From positions 1-30,303 of the IMG/VR virus record IMGVR_UViG_3300043499_000163: DNA of 30,303 nucleotides; one strand, given 5' to 3'. Positions 12,401 to 21,223 of this stretch are shown here, one piece after another. A program made the position numbers and the translations under genes. Position 1 is the first letter of the stretch; each line of letters begins with the position of its first letter. The notes under the pieces were generated by a model. The model had not been told where the DNA came from and made no database searches. It saw only the letters and a program-made list of their open reading frames with translations. The stretch comes from a virus.

Positions 12401-14865
12401 TCGTTGAGCATGTTCCGATTCTTCGGGCTCGGATCATTAATTGTCGCTGCCAGCTCCGTCATATGGAAGTTTTCGACCTTCGCCGTTACTTCCTTGCCGA
12501 AGCGAGCGATCACCATTTCCAGGAACTGGCGCCGCTCCGCGCCATTCATGTAGTTGTAAAAGCCCTTGTGGAACATTTCATGGAGCAACAGTCGCGCCAA
12601 CTGTTGCGTGCTTTGAATCCGATCCGAGAAGATGTAAACGGTATCCGGCTCCTTCTGAAAGAACATGCCGATCGTGTCGTACTTCTCGGCGACCAAGTGG
12701 CGCCGATCCGGAACGTCCCTGAAGTAGCCAGTATTCGGCGTAACGACGAACGTGGGCTTCCTCGGGAAGTTTGCGGACAGCTCCTTTACCGCGGCCGTGA
12801 CCTGTTCGACAGAAAACTTTACCGTCGCAGGACGACGACGGCCACCTTCCGTACGCGTGGACTCACGCGAGCGCATGACGCCCTCGGGAACGCCTTCGGA
12901 GAGAAACTCCTCGGAGCCGATTGCCGTGTTAACCTCGAAGGGCGGAGCTTCTGACAGAGAACGCAATTGATGTGCGCTTAACCGAGCATTGCGCTGCTTC
13001 TTAGGCCTGGCAATCCGCTTCAAATACAACTGCTCGAGAGTCTTCTCTTCCTCGTCCGTAAGGCCTTCTGTGACTTCCTTTTCTTCGAGCTTCGCCACGA
13101 ACTCCTTCTCGCCAGGACTCAAATTCCCCTGCTTCGCCTCGTTGATTTCGTCCGTGTTGAACTTCTGGATTTCCTTGCTCGCATCCTCCTTCAAGTCCAA
13201 ATGCGTAGCAATGGGATTCGGGGCGCCAAGCAACTCCGTAGTTCGCTTAATCCTTGCCTCAACGGCAGCGACCTGCTTCTTGCCAGACTTCGATAATTCC
13301 CCTCCCTTCGTATTCCGAAGCTTCGGATCGGCCAGAATATCATCCCGCGCCATTAGAAGATTCTTAACTTCCGGCGCCACACGAACTTGCTTGTCCTCCG
13401 GCTGGGGCTGAGCAGCGATCTTTTGCCTTCTCTTCTTTCCCGTCTGTATCGTCGAATTTGCAATGACGATTCCATTGTCCGTTGTGGAGCGCATTTCCGG
13501 AGGCAACTTCACCACGCTCTGCGCTAGCAAATCCAGCGAATCGACGCCCTGAGCGGAATTCTGAACTGCCGTGCCGTCGTCCTTAAAGACGGTTGCGGAG
13601 TCCGGAGTATCTTCCTTGTCGGAGTTTAACTCCCGACGAATGGCCGTCCGCAAGTCTGGCGCAGCCTTCGGCTGTAGCGCAAACGGAACGACGTTCTCCT
13701 GCGGAAGGGCAATAATTTCCTTCCCGGCGTCAATCTTCGTGACGTTGCCTTCCGGATCGACTTCGTAAATGATGTCGGACGTTCGCGTTCGTGGACCAGG
13801 AGGTCCAGGCGGACCGGGCGGCGGAGGCGGTAAGCGGCGCTGACCGAGATGCGCGCCTTCCAATGCGAGCGTCGCCATCTCCTCCGGAGGAGGAAGCGCT
13901 AACTTCGCTCCTTTCTGCAAATCGTCGACTTCGTCTTGATCCCTGTCCTCATCCTCGCCACCGGGGTTTGCGCTCGTCCGCATTACGGCGGCGGGAATTC
14001 CGAGGATTGAGAAGGCCGCTGCGCCTGCGGCAGCGTTCTTTAGCTGAGACCATTCATCGTCGGTTAAAGCCCCCCTATACTGCGTATACGCCCTGTTAAG
14101 GGCGATATCCATAGCTTCCTGGGCAACCTCCGTGGGAACCTCGCGGGCGGCAATGGTGCCCATTTCTCCCGCTACGCGAGCGAAGAAGCCGCCCTCGGTG
14201 AGGGTCTTCGCGATAGAGCCTTCGATTAAAGGTCCCAACGGAACCGCCTTCAGCAGTCCAATCCGCTTCGCAACTGTCAACATGGGAACGAAGTCTAAAA
14301 CTCCCTTCCCAATTCCGGTGCCGACTACTCGATAGTCCAAAGGACTTTGACCATTCTGGCGCGCAATCTCTGCGCTCTCCCCCGTTTGCAACCCGGCGTC
14401 AACAAGGAAGCCCGAAACAGCTCCCGCAACTTCCGCACCACGCAACGAAGCACCAGCCAGACCAGCAACCTTCGCGGCGATGCCACCAGGAAGCGCAATA
14501 CTCGCCAATAGTGGAGCGTTTTCGACGAGCGTCTCGACAGCAAACGTTCCCAAGTCTCCAAGATCCTGAATGTCCTCCATGCGTGGCACGCGCCGAGGGA
14601 TTTGATCCCTAGCGTCGGCGAACTCTTGAGCCTTATCATAAAGCCCTTGGGAAACTTCGTCGAAGCCAGCAGCCTGCGCAGCCATACCGGCCACGTTCGT
14701 CATGTCCGCTGCGACGCCTTTCATTCCCCGTTCAAAAGGACCCGATAGAAAGCCGGGCTGCTCCGTCGGAGAAGCTGGACCCGGACGTACCTGCGGGTTC
14801 GGGAAGAGGGCATTGACCTTCTCCCGCTCCTTCGCAATGTACTCGTCAATCGGAATAAGAGCCAT
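9220..14865 (-). CDS. Giant polyvalent ejection-type protein with an HExxH metallopeptidase domain
   Basis: This 1,881-residue protein is the last of the structural operon, where podoviruses encode the large protein ejected with the DNA. Visible parts: Gly/Ala-rich hydrophobic segments (about 90-310) that could cross membranes; a short Pro-Pro-Gly-rich linker near residue 350; a Lys/Glu-rich coiled region (about 480-640); and HEMFH with His762, Glu763 and His766, followed about 70 residues later by AEEVLAE, the pattern of zinc metallopeptidases in large polyvalent proteins. A long C-terminal helical region with FSHYGSFLFRHAEKFNRE and FFLFWNYAQHLSYL resembles the LPD38-type domain. It may degrade a host or envelope protein on entry. 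No lytic transglycosylase motif was seen. Its 3' end overlaps the convergent helicase gene. Confidence 0.75.
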   Translation of the reverse strand: MALIPIDEYIAKEREKVNALFPNPQVRPGPASPTEQPGFLSGPFERGMKGVAADMTNVAGMAAQAAGFDEVSQGLYDKAQEFADARDQIPRRVPRMEDIQDLGDLGTFAVETLVENAPLLASIALPGGIAAKVAGLAGASLRGAEVAGAVSGFLVDAGLQTGESAEIARQNGQSPLDYRVVGTGIGKGVLDFVPMLTVAKRIGLLKAVPLGPLIEGSIAKTLTEGGFFARVAGEMGTIAAREVPTEVAQEAMDIALNRAYTQYRGALTDDEWSQLKNAAAGAAAFSILGIPAAVMRTSANPGGEDEDRDQDEVDDLQKGAKLALPPPEEMATLALEGAHLGQRRLPPPPPGPPGPPGPRTRTSDIIYEVDPEGNVTKIDAGKEIIALPQENVVPFALQPKAAPDLRTAIRRELNSDKEDTPDSATVFKDDGTAVQNSAQGVDSLDLLAQSVVKLPPEMRSTTDNGIVIANSTIQTGKKRRQKIAAQPQPEDKQVRVAPEVKNLLMARDDILADPKLRNTKGGELSKSGKKQVAAVEARIKRTTELLGAPNPIATHLDLKEDASKEIQKFNTDEINEAKQGNLSPGEKEFVAKLEEKEVTEGLTDEEEKTLEQLYLKRIARPKKQRNARLSAHQLRSLSEAPPFEVNTAIGSEEFLSEGVPEGVMRSRESTRTEGGRRRPATVKFSVEQVTAAVKELSANFPRKPTFVVTPNTGYFRDVPDRRHLVAEKYDTIGMFFQKEPDTVYIFSDRIQSTQQLARLLLHEMFHKGFYNYMNGAERRQFLEMVIARFGKEVTAKVENFHMTELAATINDPSPKNRNMLNEAMLQQAEEVLAEQAEKDPKSGFMDRIIAFFSRVLRRLMPTFKVTDAEIRSMIKDVGAWSRNNTQVTERNLRDVSQPFRSREFERAIGRNNTFTTETLPGLKEWGEVWGQKFLNGVLTPLQMANSTYVKKTLPSAGTYLEFVQQWWARKRNLTNTPVEIAEQWTKLGKRDAEKLAKVVVEISQESDAKNERLSEAEIKAVFVRNGLDPSTTAASKGARHVGSRNVFEIWRDMDQSFQQIVNDMEKGLQITVIRQAIREPEGTNPITNRKRAEDLAKNWRREASHRTFFDEVASSKDLKDLHLGGRLLEIERQMQALRNRNYFPRMRFGKYAITVRAKADVTVDGQDFKGPREGKSGEVVWFETHEGPAAQIQRRQELSKGMFGKDPHFEIKTDRLSDNEFVFLGMPPSLYEVLRGELGLTGEQEERLKEIYRKFSPGAAFLKHLIRRKDIAGFSSDAIRTYASYMMNAANHLARVEFHQDLGESLSNIRREASLPINATRAGEIREYFARHFQYLMNPGNDWARLRSLGFMWYLGFNVKSALVNLTQVPMVAYPYLAHHYGDKAAFGAIAKAYSDVAKMRRGGKVLDAETDADLARAIADGFVDESRATELAGLAEGNILERLMPQSTSSQIVNKFSHYGSFLFRHAEKFNRETVFLAARELAKSRGMKGEQVYRAAREAVQTTMFEYAKWNRPEFMRGKKSVFFLFWNYAQHLSYLAYGGEGSKVAMRVWLALLLAAGVEGLPFAQNFMDIFDFGATEVKDLMGSKDPRTDLRGDIRDLANTITDSPDMIMHGLSRYYGLGPMHFLSLFDVPVPNVDVSGSLGAGDIIPGLREAFAANEDPDAKIGKVLIDAFGPVVGMGYNLWRASVDDNPDTWKVWERAMPSAIQSVSKSFRRGSQGGETFRGGGKVIEFEPQNIQHRMENIAQALGFAPTRLNQRTELRYSQEQLRQYWTSRRAALMESYAYAQMAREPEAVDLATKKIREYNKVVPSKVLAIGQDALHQSVVQRYRRATLRENGVPSENSFRALYRRIEQRFPEGSAQVAGRSPSPAPGQSPPQY

Positions 14866-15972
14866 TTACTTCCTCACTTTCTGTTGCAGTTGGCGAATCT
14901 GTGCGATTTCCTCGGGAGTAAAGAAGGACTGCAGTTCATCGTCCCCGTAGTTCATGAACTGATGGATGTCGCCTTCCAGCAGCTTTCCTTGTCCCGCGAA
15001 CGCGGCTTTCAACCTTTGTGCCGAAGAATTCAGGAAAGCATTTCCTGCAAGGTCCGCAGCTGCCTGCTGTCCTTGGCCGCGTGCGAAGAAGCCACTTACT
15101 TTCTCTCCCAAAGGCTGCGCGAATGTCGGATCACGTGCTTGTGGCGCCGCTGAAGGCGCTGGAACTCCCGGCGTCGGCGAAGCACTAGCAGGGGGCGGCT
15201 TACTGCCTCCACCGCCACCGGCAATTCCAGCATCCTTGAGATTTCCCTTCCCGTCATCGATGAACAGATGACCGTTCTGCACAACCATCTGTCCGCCGGA
15301 AAGCATCAGTGCACGCGACATCATGACGGTTTTCATCGCTTCGTTCGTCGCCATCTGGATTTTCTCTTGCGGCGTCAGTCCTTCCTCGAACTCCATGCTT
15401 CCCATGAAGGTGTTTGCCAAGGAAGGAACCATGGCCATCCAGTCTTTCTCGTTCGGCGCCTGCTGGATTTTCTCCAGCTGCAAACGCAACGCGCGATCCT
15501 TCTGTGCTTCCCTCTCGTCGAAGGCCATTCTTCCTTCGAACTGGCTCTGATTCTGCCCGATCTGTTCTTCAACTGCAGCAAGCCTTCCTTCTTCCGCCGC
15601 TGCGCCTCTTTCTTGAACACCAGCTTGACGCTCTTCTACTGCTGTTCTTCGATCAGCCTGCGCCTGTTGGAACGCAGTTTGCTGGCGATCGAGTTGGCGG
15701 CGATAGCCGCCGCTTTCCAATGCGCCCCGGAACGCCGCTGCGCCCGCTGCTCTTTGCATGAACGTTGAGAGTCCGTCTGCTCCATTGGATGGCCTCGGTT
15801 GTGTCAGTGCCGCACCGAATATCAGTGCAGTAGCGATGTTCTTCGGGTCCTTGAAGAACTTGGTAAATCCTCCTTCGGCTCGGTCTTGCGAAGGTGGCGC
15901 CTGCGCATTCGGGGAATTGGGGTCCTGCCCACCCTCCAACTCATACCCGATTTCATTTTGTCCCATCGGCAT
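14866..15972 (-). CDS. Coiled-coil structural/ejection protein, unknown
   Basis: This 368-residue protein lies directly upstream of the giant protein, with no gap between stop and start. The N-terminus is polar (QDPNSPNAQAPPSQDRAEGG), followed by a hydrophobic stretch near 45-58. A long Gln/Glu/Arg-rich helix covers about residues 85-185 (for example QAGVQERGAAAEEGRLAAVEE), likely a coiled coil. A Gly/Pro/Ser linker near 250-285 and an acidic helical C-terminus end the protein. No enzyme motif is visible. By position and composition it should be an internal-virion or ejection protein working with its neighbours. Confidence 0.55.
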   Translation of the reverse strand: MPMGQNEIGYELEGGQDPNSPNAQAPPSQDRAEGGFTKFFKDPKNIATALIFGAALTQPRPSNGADGLSTFMQRAAGAAAFRGALESGGYRRQLDRQQTAFQQAQADRRTAVEERQAGVQERGAAAEEGRLAAVEEQIGQNQSQFEGRMAFDEREAQKDRALRLQLEKIQQAPNEKDWMAMVPSLANTFMGSMEFEEGLTPQEKIQMATNEAMKTVMMSRALMLSGGQMVVQNGHLFIDDGKGNLKDAGIAGGGGGSKPPPASASPTPGVPAPSAAPQARDPTFAQPLGEKVSGFFARGQGQQAAADLAGNAFLNSSAQRLKAAFAGQGKLLEGDIHQFMNYGDDELQSFFTPEEIAQIRQLQQKVRK

Positions 15973-16535
15973 TAGCGCACCCGCGGCATGCTTGCCAGTA
16001 GTTCCCCGAGGCTAGGACCCTTCGGCAACGGACCGAAGGCTCCGGCGTAAGCGTTCTGCGGCATCCCACCGCCAGCGCCAACCGGACGCTGCTGCTTGTC
16101 TTGGTCGAAGCCCAACATGGAGCCGGCGAGCGCCAAAGCCTCAGGAATGCTCGCGATGACATCCCCAATCTCATGCATATCCTGCTGATTCTTCTTCCTT
16201 TTCGGCAAACTCTTCATGTCGATTTCTTGCAGCTGCGAGTCGGCGTTCTGCGTAGTCGGCATCTTCGGCTGCGTCATTTCCGGATTCTTCAATCCGGACG
16301 TGCTCAGCCCTTGTGGCGGCTTCGTCCCTTGCGAACCGCTCATATCGCCTTCGGTGTAGGACGAGAAGAAGTCCGCCATCGGACCCTGTCCCGTCTTTCC
16401 ACCGCCGCTGGCGTTGCCAATGCCAGCAGGAATCTGCTGCGTCATGTCGCCTTTGCCGACAGCATTCGCCAAACCTGCGACAGAGGTTCCGAACTCGAGC
16501 CAAGGCATCACTGCCGCTAGTGCCATAGGTAACAT
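15972..16535 (-). CDS. Small structural/ejection-associated protein, unknown
   Basis: This 187-residue protein has a perfect GGAGG ribosome site seven bases before its ATG, and its stop overlaps the next start by one base. A hydrophobic N-terminal segment (PMALAAVMPWL, then FGTSVAGLANAV) is followed by a disordered Gly/Ser/Thr/Gln-rich middle, a basic patch (SLPKRKKNQQ) and a helix with IGDVIASIPEALALAGSML. There is no recognisable family. It lies in the run that leads to the giant ejection protein and is probably a minor virion protein. Confidence 0.55.
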   Translation of the reverse strand: MLPMALAAVMPWLEFGTSVAGLANAVGKGDMTQQIPAGIGNASGGGKTGQGPMADFFSSYTEGDMSGSQGTKPPQGLSTSGLKNPEMTQPKMPTTQNADSQLQEIDMKSLPKRKKNQQDMHEIGDVIASIPEALALAGSMLGFDQDKQQRPVGAGGGMPQNAYAGAFGPLPKGPSLGELLASMPRVR

Positions 16536-16538
16536 TAC

Positions 16539-17954
16539 TTATCCTCCAATCGGGTGGAACGGTTGCGAGCCCGGCGTGTACGGGGGTACGACGCCAGGGT
16601 AATTCGGATCGTTGCCGGGATACGTGCCAGGCTGCGGTGCATAGGTGCTCGTCGGGCCATTTCCTACGGAGCTTCCGTATCCGCCGGAAACGAAGTTCTG
16701 GAATTGCGCGAGCGATGCAAAAGGCGCAAACTGATTGAACATGTACTTCGCGATTTCCGCATCGATGCCTGCCTGGTCCTGGCCCATCAATTGCAGCCCG
16801 ACTTGATTCTGCATCCCCATCTGGCCCATATTGGCGTTCTGCAATTGCGGAATCATGCCCATCGCTTGGAGCATTTGTGTCACGCCTTGGGCATTTCCAG
16901 TAGAAAGCAAATCTCCCGTTTGCCCCGCAGCGCCAAGCGCTCCTTGCTGTCCTAACTGCGTCCCTCCCATTAGCTGCTGAAGGATGAGGTCAGCTCCCTG
17001 CAAACCCAATCCTTGCTGCGCTTGCTGTCCTTGCTGATTCAACGCAGCTGATTGCAATTTCAACTGCGGATTCTGCGCCGCTGCCGTATTGATCATTCCG
17101 AGGGCGTTTTGTCGCTCCTGATTTCCGGAATCGAAGGCTTGTCCGAAGAGTTTGGCGGTAATATCTCCAATATTGTCTTGGAGATTTTGCGTCGCCATTC
17201 CCTCAGCAATACCTTCTGCTGCGCTGCCGCGTTGGCCGCCAGCCGCGATAGATGCGTCACGTATTCCTGGAACCGTTTGCTGCGTGAACTGCCGATTAAG
17301 GCCACGTGTAGCTCCCTGCAAAATCTGATCCAGGTAGGGATTCATCGTCCCGCCCTGCAAAGACTTCTGCAACTCCCCTGTAATGTTCATGTTGCCGACC
17401 GCATTCTGCGGGGCACCTTGCATATTCAGTCCCGAATATGGCGACGTCGTCCGCGCAATCGCATCCTGCGCGAGGCCGGCGTTCTGCTGTCCGAATTGCT
17501 GCGCAGGATTCATTCCTGACATTAATTGAATCAGCGCATTCTGCATGTTCCCGACCATCGGCGACGCCGCCGTGGAAACGGGATTGTCTTTCGTCGTGGC
17601 GTTCTGTGCCGTCGTCATCAGATTGTTATTTTGATTAACACTCTGATTTGCCTGCGTCGAAATGTTCTGCTGCGATTGCTGGAGAATTGGATTCGTCCCA
17701 GCGACCTGCTGACCAGGATAAGGCGTCGGTGCCGCGACGTTCGGAGAATTTCCAGTCGCAAGCAACTGTTGTGCTGCGTTAAAAAGCGTGTCGATCTGCG
17801 GAATCTGGGTACTCCAAGGACCCGTTGGGACTAATTCCTGCGTGGAATCGCCCTTCGCGTACGCCATTCTTCCAGCGTAAGCCGATTGAACAAAGCCCGC
17901 TTCGCGATAGTGCTTCCCGTCCCAGCGGAAAACGAGCCGTTTGAGAATAAGCAT
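16539..17954 (-). CDS. Gln/Asn-rich virion protein, likely ejection or tail component
   Basis: This 471-residue protein has very high Gln, Asn, Gly and Ala content. The first 30 residues are more ordered (RLVFRWDGKHYREAGFVQ). A Gln/Asn-rich segment (about 90-130) and a central region with QTVPGIRDASIAAGGQRGS (about 240-260) follow; the latter pattern recurs in phage tail or DNA-ejection proteins I associate with podoviruses. The last 60 residues are Pro/Gly/Tyr-rich and probably disordered. It lies between the GNAT-like gene and the other ejection-type genes, with a one-base stop-start overlap upstream. Function is inferred from composition and place. Confidence 0.55.
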   Translation of the reverse strand: MLILKRLVFRWDGKHYREAGFVQSAYAGRMAYAKGDSTQELVPTGPWSTQIPQIDTLFNAAQQLLATGNSPNVAAPTPYPGQQVAGTNPILQQSQQNISTQANQSVNQNNNLMTTAQNATTKDNPVSTAASPMVGNMQNALIQLMSGMNPAQQFGQQNAGLAQDAIARTTSPYSGLNMQGAPQNAVGNMNITGELQKSLQGGTMNPYLDQILQGATRGLNRQFTQQTVPGIRDASIAAGGQRGSAAEGIAEGMATQNLQDNIGDITAKLFGQAFDSGNQERQNALGMINTAAAQNPQLKLQSAALNQQGQQAQQGLGLQGADLILQQLMGGTQLGQQGALGAAGQTGDLLSTGNAQGVTQMLQAMGMIPQLQNANMGQMGMQNQVGLQLMGQDQAGIDAEIAKYMFNQFAPFASLAQFQNFVSGGYGSSVGNGPTSTYAPQPGTYPGNDPNYPGVVPPYTPGSQPFHPIGG

Positions 17955-18379
17955 TAGCTTACCATCCTCTGAGAAATCTTCTTCACAACCACTTCATACG
18001 CTTTCTCGTAGCCGAAGCGCTCGAGTTTCTTTCGAAGACCTGGGCGAACCCAGGCTTCTGCTTCTGTACATCCGAAGGCAAGAGCCCATTGTTCAATGGC
18101 ATCCACGTGCTGAAGCCACTCATCAATGTTCTCGCCACCAAGCAATATCAGCCGAAGCCTCTTAACTGCCGCATAGGTCGAAATCGAAGTAATGGCCCAA
18201 GCTTGCAGCTTTGCGCGCTGGCCATACAACCAAAGCTGATTCCTTTCCGCAACCAGGTTCTGAAAAACGTCGACGATCGCGAGCTCCTGTCCGCGCGTGT
18301 CAATGACTTCCGCAATCATCGGCTCCATCGCAGGCCAGATAACTGGGATAGCTTCCTTCGGAACCAATGAAAGAGTCAT
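17954..18379 (-). CDS. GNAT-like phage protein
   Basis: This 141-residue protein starts at the ATG at 18379, which overlaps the upstream stop (ATGA); a longer frame to 18772 only runs through the preceding gene. The layout looks like a phage GNAT-fold protein: RNQLWLYGQR, then strands with LQAWAITSI and LRLILLGGE, a helix with IDEWLQHVDAIEQWALAFGC, and the typical GNAT end AEAWVRPGLRKKLERFGYEK with a final strand. Similar small acyltransferase-like proteins lie in the tail/ejection cluster of many podoviruses, where their role is unclear. An acetyl-CoA loop is not obvious, so activity is uncertain. Confidence 0.55.
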   Translation of the reverse strand: MTLSLVPKEAIPVIWPAMEPMIAEVIDTRGQELAIVDVFQNLVAERNQLWLYGQRAKLQAWAITSISTYAAVKRLRLILLGGENIDEWLQHVDAIEQWALAFGCTEAEAWVRPGLRKKLERFGYEKAYEVVVKKISQRMVS

Positions 18380-18885
18380 TCTAAATTCGTCAGATACTGA
18401 AGTGTGCCGATCAAGTGCGTCGTGTTCGCTAACGCAGCTGCTTGTAGGATTGCTGCCGCTACGCCCGAACCACATTCGTAAATTCCTCCAGAAAGAAACC
18501 CAGGCGATGGAATACAGACTACCCATGTGTGTCCAGCCGTTAGCGTCAAATTGTTTGAGTAAATTGCACCCGCGAACGGCGCAATCGCTGCGCCTTCGAC
18601 TGGAAACGGAAAGTCCGTGATGACGATATTCCCCGCAGTCGCTCCGTCCTTCGCAGTCATATTCACACGAAAGTGCAGATTGACCGTAAATCCGTACTTC
18701 GACCAACGACCGAACTGCGTCGAGTACGTTTGCGTTCCTGGTGTCGTTGTGCCAGCGATTCTCGGCACCCATACGCCATACTCGACGTCCGACTTCGCCG
18801 CATTAACTTTATTGAACTCTTCCGCCAAATAACGACGCAACAAGGCTGCGTCTGTCGGAACGTTTGATGGAATGAAAAGACTCAT
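18376..18885 (-). CDS. Tail fibre/spike-like protein with a beta-sandwich domain
   Basis: This 169-residue protein has an N-terminal helix (SNVPTDAALLRRYLAEEFNKVNAA, about 7-30), as in short fibre proteins that attach to the tail. It is followed by a beta-rich domain with QFGRWSKYGFTVNLHFRV, DGATAGNIVITDFPFPV and a Gly/Ala-rich end. The pattern of a signal-less helix followed by a jelly-roll or C1q-like domain is common in phage tail fibres. It lies directly after the tail-nozzle gene (ATGA overlap). The receptor is unknown. Confidence 0.5.
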   Translation of the reverse strand: MSLFIPSNVPTDAALLRRYLAEEFNKVNAAKSDVEYGVWVPRIAGTTTPGTQTYSTQFGRWSKYGFTVNLHFRVNMTAKDGATAGNIVITDFPFPVEGAAIAPFAGAIYSNNLTLTAGHTWVVCIPSPGFLSGGIYECGSGVAAAILQAAALANTTHLIGTLQYLTNLE

Positions 18886-20405
18886 GCAGGCGTTTGTCCG
18901 ATCACGTCCATTTCGATATCATACGAGTCAAGCTGCCAATAGCCGTAGGCGGAGTTCTCGAACTTCACGCCAATATACGCGCCAACGACGTCATCGAATT
19001 CGACATAGGGAGCGACTGCTGGATCAAAAAGCTTGAACTCATACGGGTATGCAGCCTTTGGATTGTCCACCGCACCGCAATAGACGTTCAAAGTCTGGCC
19101 GACGCCGCGAAACGTTACCTTGGGCCAAATGCGCGAAACGCGCTTCGTCGTCCTCGGATCACTCTTGGGCGCATTGAATCTGTCAACGCCCGAAACTGTC
19201 AATCCAGTCCTTTCGACTCTCGCCAAGATAGGACCGTAGGGCGCCCCGTCGTCAATACCGCCGTAGTCGCCGAAGTAGAAACCTCCAAGGCCAAACAACA
19301 TTCGCTCTTCTTGCCGAGTCGTATCCTCAAGATTGTACATGTTGCCGACAGCGAAGTTGGCGAAGCCGCCTGGCGGCGTGATGGGCGCGCACGTACCCGT
19401 GCGGAGATCAATGAGTAACGCCTCCGAAGGTTCCACGGCGGCAGCCGTGAACAGCGCAACGTACATTTCATGCCGCGCCAAGCCGACGAAGCTCCGAGAC
19501 ATGTAGGACTTTCCGGTGCGCGCTGCATACCAGCGACGTACCTTATTGTCCAAAATGCTTTCCATGGTGAAGCCGTCATGCATGACGACATCGTCCGGAG
19601 TCGCGATATAGTGTCTCTTGTTGTACTCCACGACACAGTCCATCGCGCGCACGCCAACGCCGAACTTCCTGGCAAACTTGAAGACGTAGACGCCACCGAT
19701 CCAATCCATCGCATGGATCTCGTCGGTTTTGTAGATGAAATTCGTATCTCCGAGCGAACGCATATCGACGATTTCGCCGCCCGTTTCCGCCAGGTCCCAT
19801 TCGCGCGAATCCTTCGTCGCATCCGTCTCGTCCCAAGTCGCCGGCACGAAGCCGATCGGCGCGGACGAGGACCATTTGACGCGTTGGGCATAAACCGTGC
19901 CGGACTCGATTATTCCTCCGGCAACGAGGAAACGTCCGTGAGGTCGAAGCACTCTTGCTTTGGTATTCGCTGGCCAGTTCGTGAGGGCGGAAGAACTTCC
20001 TGCCGCCACATTCCACATCCTGGGGTCGATGTGTACGTTGTTGAAGACGCCAACGCCTCCAAATATTCCGCCAGACCAGCGCTCATCGCGCGTATTTCCG
20101 ACAGCGGCCGCCAGAGATGTGTGGGTAGTTCCACCTGCATTCGTGAATGCGAGAAATCCTGTTCCGGCATAGACCCAATATGGACCATAAGCGGATTGGA
20201 ATCCGGGGAGAATCCACAAGGGTTCTCCCAAAGGAGGAACAACGTCGAGTGTCGATTCCGTGCCGAGGCGTTTGCTAACGCCGCCTCCCTCAATGAAGGA
20301 CATGCCCGTCGAGTCGGTCCAGGCTTCCGGCGGAAGCTCGTAATCCGGCAAGTCTTTAATGACACCGATTGCTCCAACATTGGTAATGGGAACCTTCGTG
20401 GACAT
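18882..20405 (-). CDS. Tail nozzle / packaged-DNA stabilisation protein (gp10-like)
   Basis: This 507-residue protein begins with VPITNVGAIGVIKDLPDYELPPEAW, the opening common in beta-propeller nozzle proteins of podoviruses (P22 gp10-like/tubular protein B-like), cut here to its recognisable parts: GVIKDLP and ELPPEAW. Repeated Trp/Gly-rich blades follow throughout, for example PYWVYAGTGFLAF and RFLVAGG, with an acidic Asp/Tyr-rich C-terminal domain (DDVVGAYIGVKFEN). It follows the adaptor gene, the usual order. Its job would be to close the tail and hold the DNA. The family name is by resemblance. Confidence 0.65.
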   Translation of the reverse strand: MSTKVPITNVGAIGVIKDLPDYELPPEAWTDSTGMSFIEGGGVSKRLGTESTLDVVPPLGEPLWILPGFQSAYGPYWVYAGTGFLAFTNAGGTTHTSLAAAVGNTRDERWSGGIFGGVGVFNNVHIDPRMWNVAAGSSSALTNWPANTKARVLRPHGRFLVAGGIIESGTVYAQRVKWSSSAPIGFVPATWDETDATKDSREWDLAETGGEIVDMRSLGDTNFIYKTDEIHAMDWIGGVYVFKFARKFGVGVRAMDCVVEYNKRHYIATPDDVVMHDGFTMESILDNKVRRWYAARTGKSYMSRSFVGLARHEMYVALFTAAAVEPSEALLIDLRTGTCAPITPPGGFANFAVGNMYNLEDTTRQEERMLFGLGGFYFGDYGGIDDGAPYGPILARVERTGLTVSGVDRFNAPKSDPRTTKRVSRIWPKVTFRGVGQTLNVYCGAVDNPKAAYPYEFKLFDPAVAPYVEFDDVVGAYIGVKFENSAYGYWQLDSYDIEMDVIGQTPA

Positions 20406-21223
20406 TAGTCCTCGCTCCCCATGACGTTATCGTAAGCGTCCGATTCGTCCTGCGCCGTCGTTTGCTTCTTGATCCGATCGTACGCAACCATGTAGCCTTC
20501 GTTGAAGATTTGCAAGGCGTCCTTGTCGCGATAGAAGACGGCAACGGCGCGGCCAGTCAGGTTCATTATCAGATCCGCCCCGTACTTCGTCCACAAGTTC
20601 GTGACGCCTGCGGCGAAGTCCACCGGTTCCTTTCGGTAGTACCGGCAGATATAATTCAAATCCCCCGTGGGCGTCGGTTGCAACGCCAGGGTTCCTTCGA
20701 CATTGCCGTCCCAGAAATACCCTTTCGGAGTCGCTCCGGTTCCAGGATATCTTTGAACCAGCTCCAGCCAGCTCGCATAACGCTTTAGCGGAATGTATCG
20801 CGCGCTCGCCGTGTCGTAGTAGTACAACGCGGGATCGTCGTCTCGTGATAACGGCCGCAGAAAGTTCGGAAGCTTGCTCGTGATGACGATTCCGGAGTGC
20901 GCTCCCACGACGCTGAATGCAACGCCGAGCTTTAGGAAGTTCGGTAAGTAGGGGTCCTGCTCCGCAATGTCGCCCTTTGCGGCGTTCATCTCCACGAGAA
21001 TCTGCGAGTCGACAGCACTTGTAAGCCGACGACTTAGCCGAAATTTGATTCGAGTCAAAATGTCGTCTGTCGATGCCACAGAAGCTACTCCTAACATTGG
21101 ATACACGCCCAACAGGGCGGCCATATCAGCTGAACTGATTTCCCCGTCGGGCAGTGGGACCGTACTCCCAGGCTGCCCGACGCCAAGCGCCGCTCGACGC
21201 TTGCTAATGTCGTCGATTGCCAT
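20405..21223 (-). CDS. Head-to-tail adaptor (tail tubular A-like)
   Basis: This 272-residue protein lies between the adhesin genes and the nozzle gene and starts in a TAATG overlap. Features are RRLTSAVDSQILVEMNAAKGDIAEQ, a helical hairpin typical of adaptor proteins (split here as SAVDSQILVEM and KGDIAEQ), RYIPLKRYASWLELVQRYP, and YICRYYRKEPVDF in the last third, followed by helices with NLWTKYGADLIMNLTGRA. Podoviral adaptors form a dodecameric ring under the portal and carry the nozzle. The assignment rests on this pattern and the order. Confidence 0.6.
   Translation of the reverse strand: MAIDDISKRRAALGVGQPGSTVPLPDGEISSADMAALLGVYPMLGVASVASTDDILTRIKFRLSRRLTSAVDSQILVEMNAAKGDIAEQDPYLPNFLKLGVAFSVVGAHSGIVITSKLPNFLRPLSRDDDPALYYYDTASARYIPLKRYASWLELVQRYPGTGATPKGYFWDGNVEGTLALQPTPTGDLNYICRYYRKEPVDFAAGVTNLWTKYGADLIMNLTGRAVAVFYRDKDALQIFNEGYMVAYDRIKKQTTAQDESDAYDNVMGSED

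Noticed and set aside
13790-13835. Pro-Pro-Gly-rich run as a separate collagen-like repeat gene
   Set aside because: It is a short linker within the giant protein, not a separate feature.
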